A stretch of 64,000 nt of DNA from JBKBKC01 sp046294265 (lineage in GTDB: Bacteria; Pseudomonadota; Alphaproteobacteria; Rhodobacterales; Rhodobacteraceae): positions 62,001 through 126,000 of the forward strand of contig JBKBKC010000009.1 of NCBI GenBank assembly GCA_046294265.1. The letters are read 5' to 3'. Under the pieces are notes generated by a model, which ran no database searches, was not told the origin of the DNA, and saw nothing but the letters and a program-made list of their open reading frames with translations. This document shows, in pieces, positions 9,135 through 17,174 of the stretch. Position numbers and translations under genes: made by a program. Positions within the stretch are counted from its first letter, which is position 1. Every line of letters begins with the position of its first letter.

Positions 9135-10541
9135 ATGACGATCGTGGACGAACTGGGGGCCGCACTCGGCCCGGCCCATGTGCTGACCGGGGCCGCCATA
9201 GCGGCCTATCGCGGCGACTGGACGGGGAAATACACCGCCGCACCCATGGCCGTGGCCCGCCCGGCCAGCACGGCCGAGGTGGCCGCAACCCTGCGCATCG
9301 CCGACCGCCATCGCGCCGCCGTAGTGCCCGCAGGGGGGCGCACCGGCCTTGTGGGCGGCTGCATGACCGACGGGGGGCTGATGCTGTCGCTCGACCGCAT
9401 GACCGCCATCCGCGCGCTGAAACCGCAATCGCGCGTGGTGGTGGCCGAGGCGGGCGCGATCCTGTCATCCTTGCACGACGCGGCGGACCAGCATGGCCTC
9501 TACTTCCCGCTGTGGTTCGGGGCGCGCGGGTCGGCCACCCTCGGCGGCGCCTTGTCCACCAATGCGGGCGGATCGAACGTGCTGCGCTATGGCTCCACCC
9601 GCGGGCTGTGCCTGGGGCTGGAGGTGGTGCTGGCGGATGGCCGGGTGCTCGACCTGATGGCCGAACTGCACAAGGACAATTCCGGCTACGACCTGCGCGA
9701 CCTCTTCATCGGGGCCGAGGGCACGCTGGGGGTCATCACCGCCGCCGCCATGCGCCTTGTCCCCGCCCCCCGCGCCCATGCCACGGCGATGATCGCAGTC
9801 CCGTCGCTGCCCGATGCGCTGACCCTGCTGAACCGGCTGCAAGCGGAAACCGGGGGCCGGGTGGAGGCCTTCGAATACATGTCCCCCGCCTATATGGCCC
9901 GGCTGGCGCAGCAGCGCCCCGACCTGCGCCGCCCCTTCGCCGCCATCCCGCCCGCGACCATCCTGGCCGAAATCGCCACCACCGCGCCCCATGACGCCAC
10001 CCCCGATGCGCAGGGCCTAACCCCCCTCACCACCCTGATGGAAACCACCCTCGCCGCGATGCTGGAGAAAGGCACCGTCCTTGACGCCGAAATCGCCCGC
10101 TCGGACGCGCAGCGCCGCGCCATGTGGCACCTGCGCGAGATGGCGGCCGAGGTCACCTTTGCCGTCAAACCCTTCATCGACACCGACATCTCCTTGCCCC
10201 TCGACGCCGTGGCCGGGTTCCTCGATGCCATGCCCGCGCGCCTTGCGGCCCTCGCGCCGCAAGCCACCGCCATCGCCATCGCCCACCTTGGCGACGGCAA
10301 CATCCACTACACCGCCTTTCCCCCCGCCCTGACCCCCGCCCTTTACGATGCCGTGGTCGCGGCGGTGGAGGATGAGGTGGCCCTGCGCGGCGGGTCGTTC
10401 AGCGCCGAACACGGCGTGGGCCTGTCCAAACGCGCCAGCATGGCCCGCCGCAAGAACCCCGTGGCGCTGGCCGTCATGCGCAGCGTCAAGGCCGCGCTTG
10501 ACCCCCAGGGGCGCATGAACCCCGGCAAGGTCCTGCCCTGA
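9135..10541 (+). CDS. FAD-binding oxidase/dehydrogenase (GlcD / D-2-hydroxyglutarate dehydrogenase family)
   Basis: 468 residues with the VAO-type FAD domain (PAGGRTGLVGGCM, then LGGALSTNAGGSNVLRYGSTRG, and FIGAEGTLGVIT) and the C-terminal FAD-linked oxidase domain including HLGDGNIHYT and the end signature GGSFSAEHGVGLSKR. These features fit flavoenzymes oxidising D-2-hydroxyacids (D-lactate, glycolate, D-2-hydroxyglutarate). The stand-alone gene without glcEF favours a D-2-hydroxyacid dehydrogenase. Substrate cannot be fixed from sequence alone. Confidence 0.9.
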   Translation: MTIVDELGAALGPAHVLTGAAIAAYRGDWTGKYTAAPMAVARPASTAEVAATLRIADRHRAAVVPAGGRTGLVGGCMTDGGLMLSLDRMTAIRALKPQSRVVVAEAGAILSSLHDAADQHGLYFPLWFGARGSATLGGALSTNAGGSNVLRYGSTRGLCLGLEVVLADGRVLDLMAELHKDNSGYDLRDLFIGAEGTLGVITAAAMRLVPAPRAHATAMIAVPSLPDALTLLNRLQAETGGRVEAFEYMSPAYMARLAQQRPDLRRPFAAIPPATILAEIATTAPHDATPDAQGLTPLTTLMETTLAAMLEKGTVLDAEIARSDAQRRAMWHLREMAAEVTFAVKPFIDTDISLPLDAVAGFLDAMPARLAALAPQATAIAIAHLGDGNIHYTAFPPALTPALYDAVVAAVEDEVALRGGSFSAEHGVGLSKRASMARRKNPVALAVMRSVKAALDPQGRMNPGKVLP

Positions 10542-10611
10542 CCCGGCAAAAGTGTTCAGCCCGGCCCCCGCCTGCGCTATCCTGCCACGGCCCCCCCGCG
10601 AAAGGACCAGC

Positions 10612-11001
10612 ATGAGCCGCGAAGACCAGCCCCCCCAGGGCAGCCCCACCATCCGCGCCATCGCCATGCCCGCCGACACCAACCCCTCGGGCGACATCTT
10701 CGGCGGCTGGCTGATGAGCCAGATGGACCTTGCCGCGGGCAGCGTCGCGGCCCTTACCTGCGGCGGGCGCAGCGCCACCGTGGCGGTGGACGCGATGATC
10801 TTTCACCGCCCCGTCAAGGTCGGCGACGAGGTGTCGATCTACGCAAGCCTCTTGCGCGAGGGGCGCACCTCGATGACGATCCACGTGGGCACCTGGCGCC
10901 GCCCCCGCGCCTCGCCCACCAGCGAAAAGGTGACAGAGGCGAACTTCACCTTCGTCGCCCTGGATGACGCGGGGCGCCCCAAACCCGTGCGCCCCGCCTG
11001 A
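10612..11001 (+). CDS. Acyl-CoA thioesterase, hotdog fold (YciA-like)
   Basis: 129 residues with the hotdog thioesterase start (MPADTNPSGDIFGGWLMSQMD, where the Asp and the Gly-rich helix are the active-site signature) followed by the beta-sheet containing AVDAMIFHRPVKVGDEV. Family members hydrolyse acyl-CoA as hexamers in the cytoplasm. AAAGGA lies 5 nt before the ATG and decides this start. Confidence 0.9.
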   Translation: MSREDQPPQGSPTIRAIAMPADTNPSGDIFGGWLMSQMDLAAGSVAALTCGGRSATVAVDAMIFHRPVKVGDEVSIYASLLREGRTSMTIHVGTWRRPRASPTSEKVTEANFTFVALDDAGRPKPVRPA

Positions 11002-11034
11002 CGCCGCGAAAACGCGACCGCCTGGGCCGCGGGG

Positions 11035-11063
11035 TTGACTTCGCCGCGCCTGCGCGCTGTATG
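11035..11063 (+). promoter_or_regulatory. Possible sigma-70 promoter for aspS
   Basis: TTGACT at 11035-11040 followed after about 16-17 nt by CTGTAT/TGTATG, placing a start site about 25 nt before the aspS ATG. The -35 is good and the -10 weak. Confidence 0.35.
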
Positions 11064-11093
11064 CCGGGGCCTGCCAGCCCCGGAGAGCCGCCC

Positions 11094-12875
11094 ATGCACC
11101 CCTACCGCAGCCATACCTGCAACGACCTGCGCACCGCCCATGTGGGGGCCGAGGTGCGGCTGTCCGGATGGGTGCACCGCGTGCGCGACCACGGCGGGGT
11201 CCTCTTCATCGACCTGCGCGACCATTACGGGATGACGCAGGTGCTGGCCGACAGCGACAGTCCGGCCTTTGCCGCGCTGGACAAGGTGCGCGCGGAATGG
11301 GTGATCCGGGTGGACGGCCGCGTCAAGGCGCGCGATGCCTCGCTTGTGAATCACAAGATCGCCACGGGCGAGATCGAGGTCTATGTAACGGGCGTCACCG
11401 TCCTTGGTGCCGCGGATGAGCTGCCGATGCCGGTGTTCGGCGATGTGGACTATCCCGAGGAAACCCGGCTGACCTACCGCTTCCTCGACCTGCGCCGCGA
11501 AAAGCTGCATGCCAACATGATGCTGCGTTCGAACGTGGTGCGGTCGATCCGCAACCGCATGTGGGATCAGGGGTTCACCGAATTCCAGACGCCGATCATC
11601 ACCGCCTCGTCCCCCGAGGGCGCGCGCGACTTCCTCGTGCCCTCGCGCCTGCATCCGGGCAAGTTCTATGCCCTGCCGCAGGCACCGCAGCAGTTCAAGC
11701 AGCTGATCATGGTGGCGGGCTTCGACCGCTATTTCCAGATCGCGCCGTGCTTTCGCGACGAAGACCCCCGCGCCGACCGCTCGCCCACCGACTTCTACCA
11801 ACTCGACATGGAAATGAGCTTTGTCGAACAAGAGGACGTGTTCGCCGCCGTGCAGCCGGTCATCCAGGGGCTGTTCGAGGAATTCGGGGCGGGCAAGACC
11901 GTCCACGCCGATTGGCCGCGCATCGCCTACAAGGACGCGCTGAAATGGTATGGCAGCGACAAGCCCGACCTGCGCAACCCGATCCGGATGCAGGACGTGA
12001 GCGAGCATTTCCGCGGCTCGGGCTTTGCCATCTTCGCCAAACTGCTGGAGCAGGAGGGCAACGAGGTCCGTGCCATCCCCGCGCCGACGGGCGGCAGCCG
12101 CAAGTTCTGCGACCGCATGAACGCCTTTGCGCAAGCGCAGGGCCTGCCGGGGATGGGGTATATCTTCTGGCGAAAGGCCGAGGACGGGTCGGGCACCGAG
12201 GCCGCAGGCCCCCTGGCCAAGAACATCGGCCCCGAGCGCACCGAGGCCATCCGCCAGCAACTGAACCTTGGCGAGGGCGACGCCGCCTTCTTCCTCGGCG
12301 GCCGCCCGGACACCTTCGAGGCCGTCGCCGGACGCGCGCGCAGCGAGATCGGGCGGGAGCTGGGGCTGGCCGAAACCGACAGCTTCCGCTTTGCCTGGAT
12401 CGTCGATTTCCCGATGTATGAACGCACGGACGAGGGCAAGATCGACTTCAGCCACAACCCCTTCTCCATGCCGCAGGGCGGGCTTGAGGCGCTGAACGGC
12501 GATCCGCTGGCGGTGCTCGGCTATCAGTATGACCTTGCCTGCAACGGCTATGAACTGATTTCCGGGGCCATCCGCAACCACAAGCCCGAGATCATGTATC
12601 GGGCCTTCGAACTCGCAGGCTACCCGGCCTCCGAGGTGGACAAGCGGTTCGGCGGCATGGTCAAGGCCTTCCGCTATGGCGCGCCCCCCCACGGCGGCTG
12701 TGCGGCGGGCATCGACCGCATCGTGATGCTGCTGGCCGATGAACCGAACATCCGCGAGGTCATCATGTTCCCGATGAACCAGCGCGCAGAGGACATGCTG
12801 ATGGGCGCCCCGTCAGAGCCCACCAACGCCCAACTGCGCGACCTGTCGCTGCGCGTGGTGCCCAAGGACGCCTAA
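11094..12875 (+). CDS. aspS: Aspartyl-tRNA synthetase
   Basis: 593-residue class II synthetase of full bacterial length: OB-fold anticodon domain at the N-terminus (LSGWVHRVRDHGGVLFIDLRDHYG), class II motif 2 (CFRDEDPRADRSPTDFYQLD), the GAD insertion domain, and motif 3 (GAPPHGGCAAGIDRIVMLL). Alphaproteobacterial AspRS is often non-discriminating and can also charge tRNA-Asn; this cannot be decided here. ATG 11094 has GGAGAG upstream and gives the standard MHPYRSHTC N-terminus. Confidence 0.96.
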   Translation: MHPYRSHTCNDLRTAHVGAEVRLSGWVHRVRDHGGVLFIDLRDHYGMTQVLADSDSPAFAALDKVRAEWVIRVDGRVKARDASLVNHKIATGEIEVYVTGVTVLGAADELPMPVFGDVDYPEETRLTYRFLDLRREKLHANMMLRSNVVRSIRNRMWDQGFTEFQTPIITASSPEGARDFLVPSRLHPGKFYALPQAPQQFKQLIMVAGFDRYFQIAPCFRDEDPRADRSPTDFYQLDMEMSFVEQEDVFAAVQPVIQGLFEEFGAGKTVHADWPRIAYKDALKWYGSDKPDLRNPIRMQDVSEHFRGSGFAIFAKLLEQEGNEVRAIPAPTGGSRKFCDRMNAFAQAQGLPGMGYIFWRKAEDGSGTEAAGPLAKNIGPERTEAIRQQLNLGEGDAAFFLGGRPDTFEAVAGRARSEIGRELGLAETDSFRFAWIVDFPMYERTDEGKIDFSHNPFSMPQGGLEALNGDPLAVLGYQYDLACNGYELISGAIRNHKPEIMYRAFELAGYPASEVDKRFGGMVKAFRYGAPPHGGCAAGIDRIVMLLADEPNIREVIMFPMNQRAEDMLMGAPSEPTNAQLRDLSLRVVPKDA

Positions 12876-12994
12876 GGACGCCGGAGGACGGGCTGCGCGC
12901 GGTCCGCGTCTGCACCCGCCCTCATGCCATGCCCTTCGACGCCGCGCACCTGCGGGCGCGCCGCCACACGGCGTCGCCCGCCCCGGGGCAGGCT

Positions 12995-13079
12995 CAGGTG
13001 TTAACGAATGGTGACTCTGCTGGGGTCAAGCCATTGATTTCAATAGGGCGGCAGCATGTCCCACCGTGGGACACCCCGC
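12995..13079 (+). repeat. 85-bp dispersed repeat, copy 1
   Basis: Aligns without gaps to the reverse complement of 54913-54997 (66 of 85 positions identical). Fixed blocks are CAGGTGTTAACG, GTCAAG-N-CATTGATTTCA, and a terminal palindrome TGTCCCAC-C-GTGGGACA followed by CCCCGC. It lies between the convergent ends of aspS and ychF. Function unknown; the palindrome could form an RNA hairpin or bind a protein. Confidence 0.75.
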
Positions 13080-13090
13080 ACCGCGCCGCC

Positions 13091-14188
13091 TCAGCCCGAA
13101 AACAGGAAATGCAGCACGTCCCCGTCCTTGACCTTATAGGTCTTGCCCTCGACGCGGAACTTGCCCGCCTCCTTGGCCCCCGCCTCGCCGTTCCCGGCGA
13201 TGTAGTCGTCATAGGCGATGGTCTCTGACCGGATGAAGCCCTTTTCGAAATCGCCGTGGATCACCCCCGCCGCCTGCGGCGCCAAGGTGCCCTTCGGGAT
13301 CGTCCAGGCCCGCGCCTCTTTCGGGCCCACGGTGAAATAGGTCTGAAGGTCCAGCAGCGCATAGCCCGCCCGGATCAGCCGGTCGAGCCCCGCCTCCTCC
13401 AGCCCCATCTCGCCCAGAAACTCGCGCGCCTCCTCGGGCGGCAGTTGTGCCAGCTCTTCCTCGATGCGGGCCGAGATCACCACCATCCCCGCCCCCTGCG
13501 CCGCCGCCACGGCGGCCACCCGCGCGGTCTGGGCACTGCCCGTGGCCGCCGAAGCCTCCTCGACATTGCAGACATAAAGGACGGGCTTTGCCGTCAAAAG
13601 CTGCAACAGCCGCCAGGTGCGCCGGTCCTCCTCGGCCACCGCCACGCTGCGCGCGGGCCGCCCGTCGGCCAGTGCCGCCTGCGCCATCGCCAGCAGCCGA
13701 TCCTGATCGGCGGCCTCCTTGTCGGCCCCCTTCAGCTTGCGCGCAAGGTTCGCGCGCCGCCGCTCGACCGACTCCAGATCGGCCAGCATCAACTCGGTCT
13801 CGATCGTCTCGGCATCGGCCACGGGGTCGATGCGCCCCTCGACATGGGTGATGTCGCCATCCTCGAAACAGCGCAGCACATGGGCGATGGCGTCGCATTC
13901 GCGGATGTTGGCGAGGAACTGGTTGCCCAACCCCTCACCCTTTGACGCGCCCCGCACCAGCCCCGCGATGTCCACGAAGGTCAGCCGCGTGGGGATGATC
14001 TGCTTGGACCCAGCAATCGCCGCCAGTTTTTCCAGCCGCGCATCAGGCACCGCCACGTCGCCCACGTTCGGCTCGATGGTGCAGAAGGGAAAATTGGCCG
14101 CCTGCGCCGCCGCGGTGCGGGTCAGGGCGTTGAACAGGGTCGATTTGCCCACATTGGGCAGACCCACGATTCCCATCTTGAAGCCCAT
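13091..14188 (-). CDS. ychF: Redox-regulated ATPase YchF (OLA1-type GTPase family)
   Basis: 365 residues, matching the 363 of E. coli YchF. Walker A GLPNVGKS (9-16), G2/G3 region with DIAGLVRGASKGEGLGNQFL, and the atypical NxxE motif (CNVEEAS) in place of NKxD, which explains ATP preference in this family. The C-terminal TGS-like domain (LQTYFTVGPKEARAW) is intact. ATG 14188 (MGFKMGIVG) is the conserved start; the ATG at 14203 adds five residues not found in the family. Confidence 0.95.
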   Translation of the reverse strand: MGFKMGIVGLPNVGKSTLFNALTRTAAAQAANFPFCTIEPNVGDVAVPDARLEKLAAIAGSKQIIPTRLTFVDIAGLVRGASKGEGLGNQFLANIRECDAIAHVLRCFEDGDITHVEGRIDPVADAETIETELMLADLESVERRRANLARKLKGADKEAADQDRLLAMAQAALADGRPARSVAVAEEDRRTWRLLQLLTAKPVLYVCNVEEASAATGSAQTARVAAVAAAQGAGMVVISARIEEELAQLPPEEAREFLGEMGLEEAGLDRLIRAGYALLDLQTYFTVGPKEARAWTIPKGTLAPQAAGVIHGDFEKGFIRSETIAYDDYIAGNGEAGAKEAGKFRVEGKTYKVKDGDVLHFLFSG

Positions 14189-14343
14189 GACCACCCCCGG
14201 CATCTGTCCCGCGCCCCGCTCATAGGGGCAGCCGTGCGCCGGTTCAAGCGGCGGGGTTCATGCAGCGCCGCTGATGCCGCCCCGTGTTCCCTCTGCCCGC
14301 CGTTTGCCCTAGGGTGCCCCGCGTTCACGCCGGAGCCTGCCCC

Positions 14344-14841
14344 ATGCCCCCCATCGACCTGAAAACCGCGCCCGACCCCCTTCTGGCCGAGGTGCTGGCC
14401 CTGAATGCCGAGGTGGAGGCGATGACCTCGGCCATGGACCTGCCGCGCCTGCGCCAGCTGCTGCGCTGGTCGGCTTTTGCGCCGGGGTTCGTGGACGCAC
14501 AGGGCCACCTTGCCGCCTTCCTGATCGGCTTCGGGCCAGGGTCGCGCTATGACAGCCCGAACTACCGCTGGTTCGCGGACCGATTGGACCCATTCGCCTA
14601 TATCGACCGGGTGGTGGTGGCCGCCCCGGCGCGCGGGCGGGGCCACGCCCGCGCCCTCTATTCCGCCTTTGCCGCACATGCGTCCGAGCGGGGTCTTGGC
14701 CCGCTGGTGTGCGAGGTGAACCTGACCCCCCCGAACCCCGGGTCCGACGCGTTTCACGCAGCCCTCGGATTTACCGAGGCGGGGCGCGCCGAATTGGGGC
14801 GGGACAAGTCGGTTCGCTATCTGATGCGTGCGCCGGATTGA
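14344..14841 (+). CDS. GNAT-family N-acetyltransferase
   Basis: 165 residues with the GNAT core: the acetyl-CoA pyrophosphate loop appears as RVVVAAPARGRGHARALYSAF (shortened here) and is followed by CEVNLTPPNPGSDAFHAALGF. These are typical of small acyltransferases; no substrate is evident. It is 50 nt upstream of trpA on the same strand and may be co-transcribed, which does not by itself imply a role in tryptophan synthesis. Confidence 0.85.
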   Translation: MPPIDLKTAPDPLLAEVLALNAEVEAMTSAMDLPRLRQLLRWSAFAPGFVDAQGHLAAFLIGFGPGSRYDSPNYRWFADRLDPFAYIDRVVVAAPARGRGHARALYSAFAAHASERGLGPLVCEVNLTPPNPGSDAFHAALGFTEAGRAELGRDKSVRYLMRAPD

Positions 14842-14891
14842 CATTTCCCGCGCCCCGTCGCACCCCCATCCCCGACCTGAGGGAGGCCCGC

Positions 14892-15683
14892 ATGACCCGT
14901 ATCGACGACACCTTCGCCCGGCTGCGCGGACAGCGGAAAAAGGCGTTCGTCGCCTACATCATGGCGGGCGACCCCGACCTTGCGACCTCGCTTGCGGTGA
15001 TGCGCGGCCTTCCGGCGGCCGGGGTGGACATCATCGAGCTGGGCATGCCCTTCACCGATCCCATGGCCGACGGCCCCACGATCCAGCTCGCGGGCCAGCG
15101 CGCGCTGGAGGGCGGGCAGACTTTGGAGCGGACGCTGCAGATGGTGCGCGAGTTTCGCGCGGGCGACGCGACCACGCCCATCGTCCTGATGGGGTATTAC
15201 AACCCGATCTATGCGCGGGGCGTGGACCGGTTCCTGTCCGACGCGACGGCGGCGGGCATCGACGGGCTGATCGTGGTGGACCTGCCGCCCGAGGAGGACA
15301 GCGAATTGTGCCTGCCCGCGCAGGCGGCGGGGATGAACTTCATCCGGCTGGCCACACCCACCACCGACGACCACCGCCTGCCCACGGTGCTGAAGAACAC
15401 GTCAGGCTTTGTGTATTACGTCTCGATCACCGGCATCACCGGGGCGGCGGCGGCGCAGGCAACCGATGTCGGCCCCGAGGTGGCGCGGATCAAGGCGCAG
15501 ACCGACCTGCCGGTGATCGTGGGCTTCGGCATCACCACACCCGAGGCCGCGCGCGCCATCGCGGGCATCGCGGACGGCTGTGTGGTGGGATCGGCCATCG
15601 TGCAAGAGATCGGCGCAGGCCGCCCGGTGGACGAGGTGCTGGCCCGGGTGGCGGCGCTGGCGGCAGGCGCCCACTCGGCCTAG
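14892..15683 (+). CDS. trpA: Tryptophan synthase alpha subunit
   Basis: 263-residue TIM barrel that cleaves indole-3-glycerol phosphate to indole and G3P. Catalytic Glu49 (in DIIELGMPFTDPMAD) and Asp60 are both in place, as are the phosphate-binding loops (VGFGI, VVGSAIV). GGGAGG lies 5 nt before the ATG. trpB is not adjacent, so the usual trpBA pair is split here or trpB lies elsewhere. The stop overlaps the stop of the convergent anti-sigma gene (CTAG). Confidence 0.95.
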   Translation: MTRIDDTFARLRGQRKKAFVAYIMAGDPDLATSLAVMRGLPAAGVDIIELGMPFTDPMADGPTIQLAGQRALEGGQTLERTLQMVREFRAGDATTPIVLMGYYNPIYARGVDRFLSDATAAGIDGLIVVDLPPEEDSELCLPAQAAGMNFIRLATPTTDDHRLPTVLKNTSGFVYYVSITGITGAAAAQATDVGPEVARIKAQTDLPVIVGFGITTPEAARAIAGIADGCVVGSAIVQEIGAGRPVDEVLARVAALAAGAHSA

Positions 15684-16399
15684 TTGCCGAAGGCTGCGGC
15701 CTCTTCTTCGGGCGACAGCGCGGGGCCTGCACCGATCTGGTCCAGAAACCCGTCCACCAGTTCCACGGCGGCATCCGCGGCGGGCACATAGACCCCGGCC
15801 GCACCCGTCGTCAGGGCAAGCACCGCTGACCAGCCGGTTTCCTCCTTGCAGACCACCGCGCGTTCGGTGCGGCCATCGGCGGAGGTCACCGCGATCAGAC
15901 GGCAGGGGCCGATGTCGGTCTGATAGCTGCCCAGAACACGCGCCACGCCACCGGCAAAGGTCGTCTCCCCACCCGTCTGCATGCCGGCCAGCGCCGCGGC
16001 CGCGATTTCAGCCGGCTGGCCCGCCACCTGCGCCGGATCACGTGCGCCCAGAAATCCGCCCACCCCAAGCGCCAGCACCAGCGAGGCCGCCAGCGCCATC
16101 GGCGCCAGAACCGCCCTGCGGCGCAGGGCGAAGGGCACCACCTTCGGGGCCGCCTCGTCGGGCGCGCCAAGGATCGACTGTATCAGGCGATCCGGCACCG
16201 GCCCCGCATCATAGGCGTCGCGCATCAGCGACCGGGTGGTCACGAACACCTCGAACCGCCGCGCCAGCGCGGGGTCGGCGGCCACGCGGGCCAACAGGGG
16301 ACCGGCATCGCCCGGAGCAAGTTCGCCATCGGCAAGGGCCATCAACATCGCATCGCCTTCTTCGTCAGAGTGGATCGGGGTCTGGGGGTGATCGGTCAT
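15680..16399 (-). CDS. Membrane-anchored anti-sigma factor for the adjacent ECF sigma
   Basis: 239 residues: an acidic cytoplasmic N-terminus (MALADGELAPGDAGPLLARV, residues 20-39, resembling the zinc-less anti-sigma helix region), one membrane segment at about 96-117, and a periplasmic C-terminal domain. It starts 2 nt after the sigma gene stop, so the two are one operon. Partnership with the sigma factor is inferred from this arrangement and topology. No HxxxCxxC zinc motif is visible. Confidence 0.8.
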   Translation of the reverse strand: MTDHPQTPIHSDEEGDAMLMALADGELAPGDAGPLLARVAADPALARRFEVFVTTRSLMRDAYDAGPVPDRLIQSILGAPDEAAPKVVPFALRRRAVLAPMALAASLVLALGVGGFLGARDPAQVAGQPAEIAAAALAGMQTGGETTFAGGVARVLGSYQTDIGPCRLIAVTSADGRTERAVVCKEETGWSAVLALTTGAAGVYVPAADAAVELVDGFLDQIGAGPALSPEEEAAAFGN

Positions 16400-16401
16400 G
16401 G

Positions 16402-16923
16402 TCACGTTCCCTTTCGGATGGGTTGGGACGGGGCATCGCGCAGCGCCTCGGCCAGTGCCAGCCGGGCGCGGCTGAGGCGGCTCATCACCGTGCCCTCGGG
16501 GATGCCGAGCGCCGCCGCCGCCTCGCGGTAGCGCAGGCCCTCGACACAGACCAGCATCATCACCACGCGCTGATCCTCGGGCAGGCCGTCGATGACGCGG
16601 CGCACCTGCGCCAGATGCAGGCGGTTCAGGGCCACGTCGCGGCCATCCTCGCCGGGCAGGTCGAACCCGCCCTCGTCTGCGTCGATCGAGATGGCATCGC
16701 GGCGGGCGCGGGTCTGGTCGATCCATGCATTCCGCATGATCCGGAACAGCCAGCTGTCCAGCCGGGTCCCCGGCGCGAACCCAGACAGGTTGCGCAGCGC
16801 CTTTTCGCAGGTCACCTGCACAAGATCGTCGGCCGTATCCTGCGCCCGGGTCAGGCTGCGGGCAAATGCTCGCAGCCGGGGTAACATCCGGATCATCTCG
16901 GTCCTGATCGCCTGGGTCACCAT
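16402..16923 (-). CDS. ECF-subfamily RNA polymerase sigma factor
   Basis: 173 residues with sigma region 2 (ARSLTRAQDTADDLVQVTCE, then SWLFRIMRNAWIDQTR) and region 4 (LPEDQRVVMMLVCVEGLRYR, ALGIPEGTVMSRLSRARLAL). ATG 16923 is preceded by AAAGGA at a 6-nt spacing; ATG 16956 would lie upstream of the start site predicted from the ECF-type promoter at 16957-16982. The divergent neighbour encodes an exported subtilisin carrying a matching promoter, its likely target. Confidence 0.92.
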   Translation of the reverse strand: MVTQAIRTEMIRMLPRLRAFARSLTRAQDTADDLVQVTCEKALRNLSGFAPGTRLDSWLFRIMRNAWIDQTRARRDAISIDADEGGFDLPGEDGRDVALNRLHLAQVRRVIDGLPEDQRVVMMLVCVEGLRYREAAAALGIPEGTVMSRLSRARLALAEALRDAPSQPIRKGT

Positions 16924-16956
16924 CGCCGTCCTTTGCATCACGGGCATGACCGGCAC

Positions 16957-16982
16957 AACGGCTCATGGCCGATCCTATTCCC
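16957..16982 (-). promoter_or_regulatory. ECF-type promoter of the sigma/anti-sigma operon
   Basis: Minus strand reads GGGAATA-N15-CGTTGT, i.e. GGAAT-N16-CGTT, close to the GGAAC-N16/17-CGTT promoters used by several alphaproteobacterial ECF sigmas. It predicts a start site near 16950 and a leader of about 27 nt. The same two blocks occur divergently at 17080-17108, pointing to autoregulation. Confidence 0.6.
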
Positions 16983-17079
16983 GATGTCATGCCATATGGG
17001 CGACGTTTCTGCGCGGCCGCGTGGACAGCGCTGCCGCGCAACCACGCATGGCGGCATTTGTCTTGCAGCAGGCGGTAAT

Positions 17080-17108
17080 GGGAATAAGCATGCCGCGCGG
17101 GCCGTTGT
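17080..17108 (+). promoter_or_regulatory. ECF-type promoter of the subtilisin gene
   Basis: GGGAATA-N16-CGTTGT, matching the motif upstream of the divergent sigma gene in both blocks but with one extra spacer base. A start site near 17113 would leave a leader of about 60 nt before the subtilisin ATG. Confidence 0.6.
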
Positions 17109-17174
17109 TCGCACGACGCGGGCATCCGGCCCGGTCACGGTCGGGTTCACGACAACGCGGGAGGGTCGCGCATC

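Noticed and set aside
12929..13228. Possible 99-aa gene spanning the 85-bp repeat
   Set aside because: It runs into the ychF 3' end and has no SD. The peptide from the repeat (VLTN...VKPLISIG...VPPWDTP) is only partly kept in the second copy (VLTDDEGKEVKTLISLG), so coding is not supported.
15680..17125. Single long anti-sigma gene extending across the sigma gene
   Set aside because: The open frame continues upstream, but the part over the ECF sigma gene is in the wrong frame for any known domain. The ATG at 16399 gives a normal 239-residue anti-sigma.
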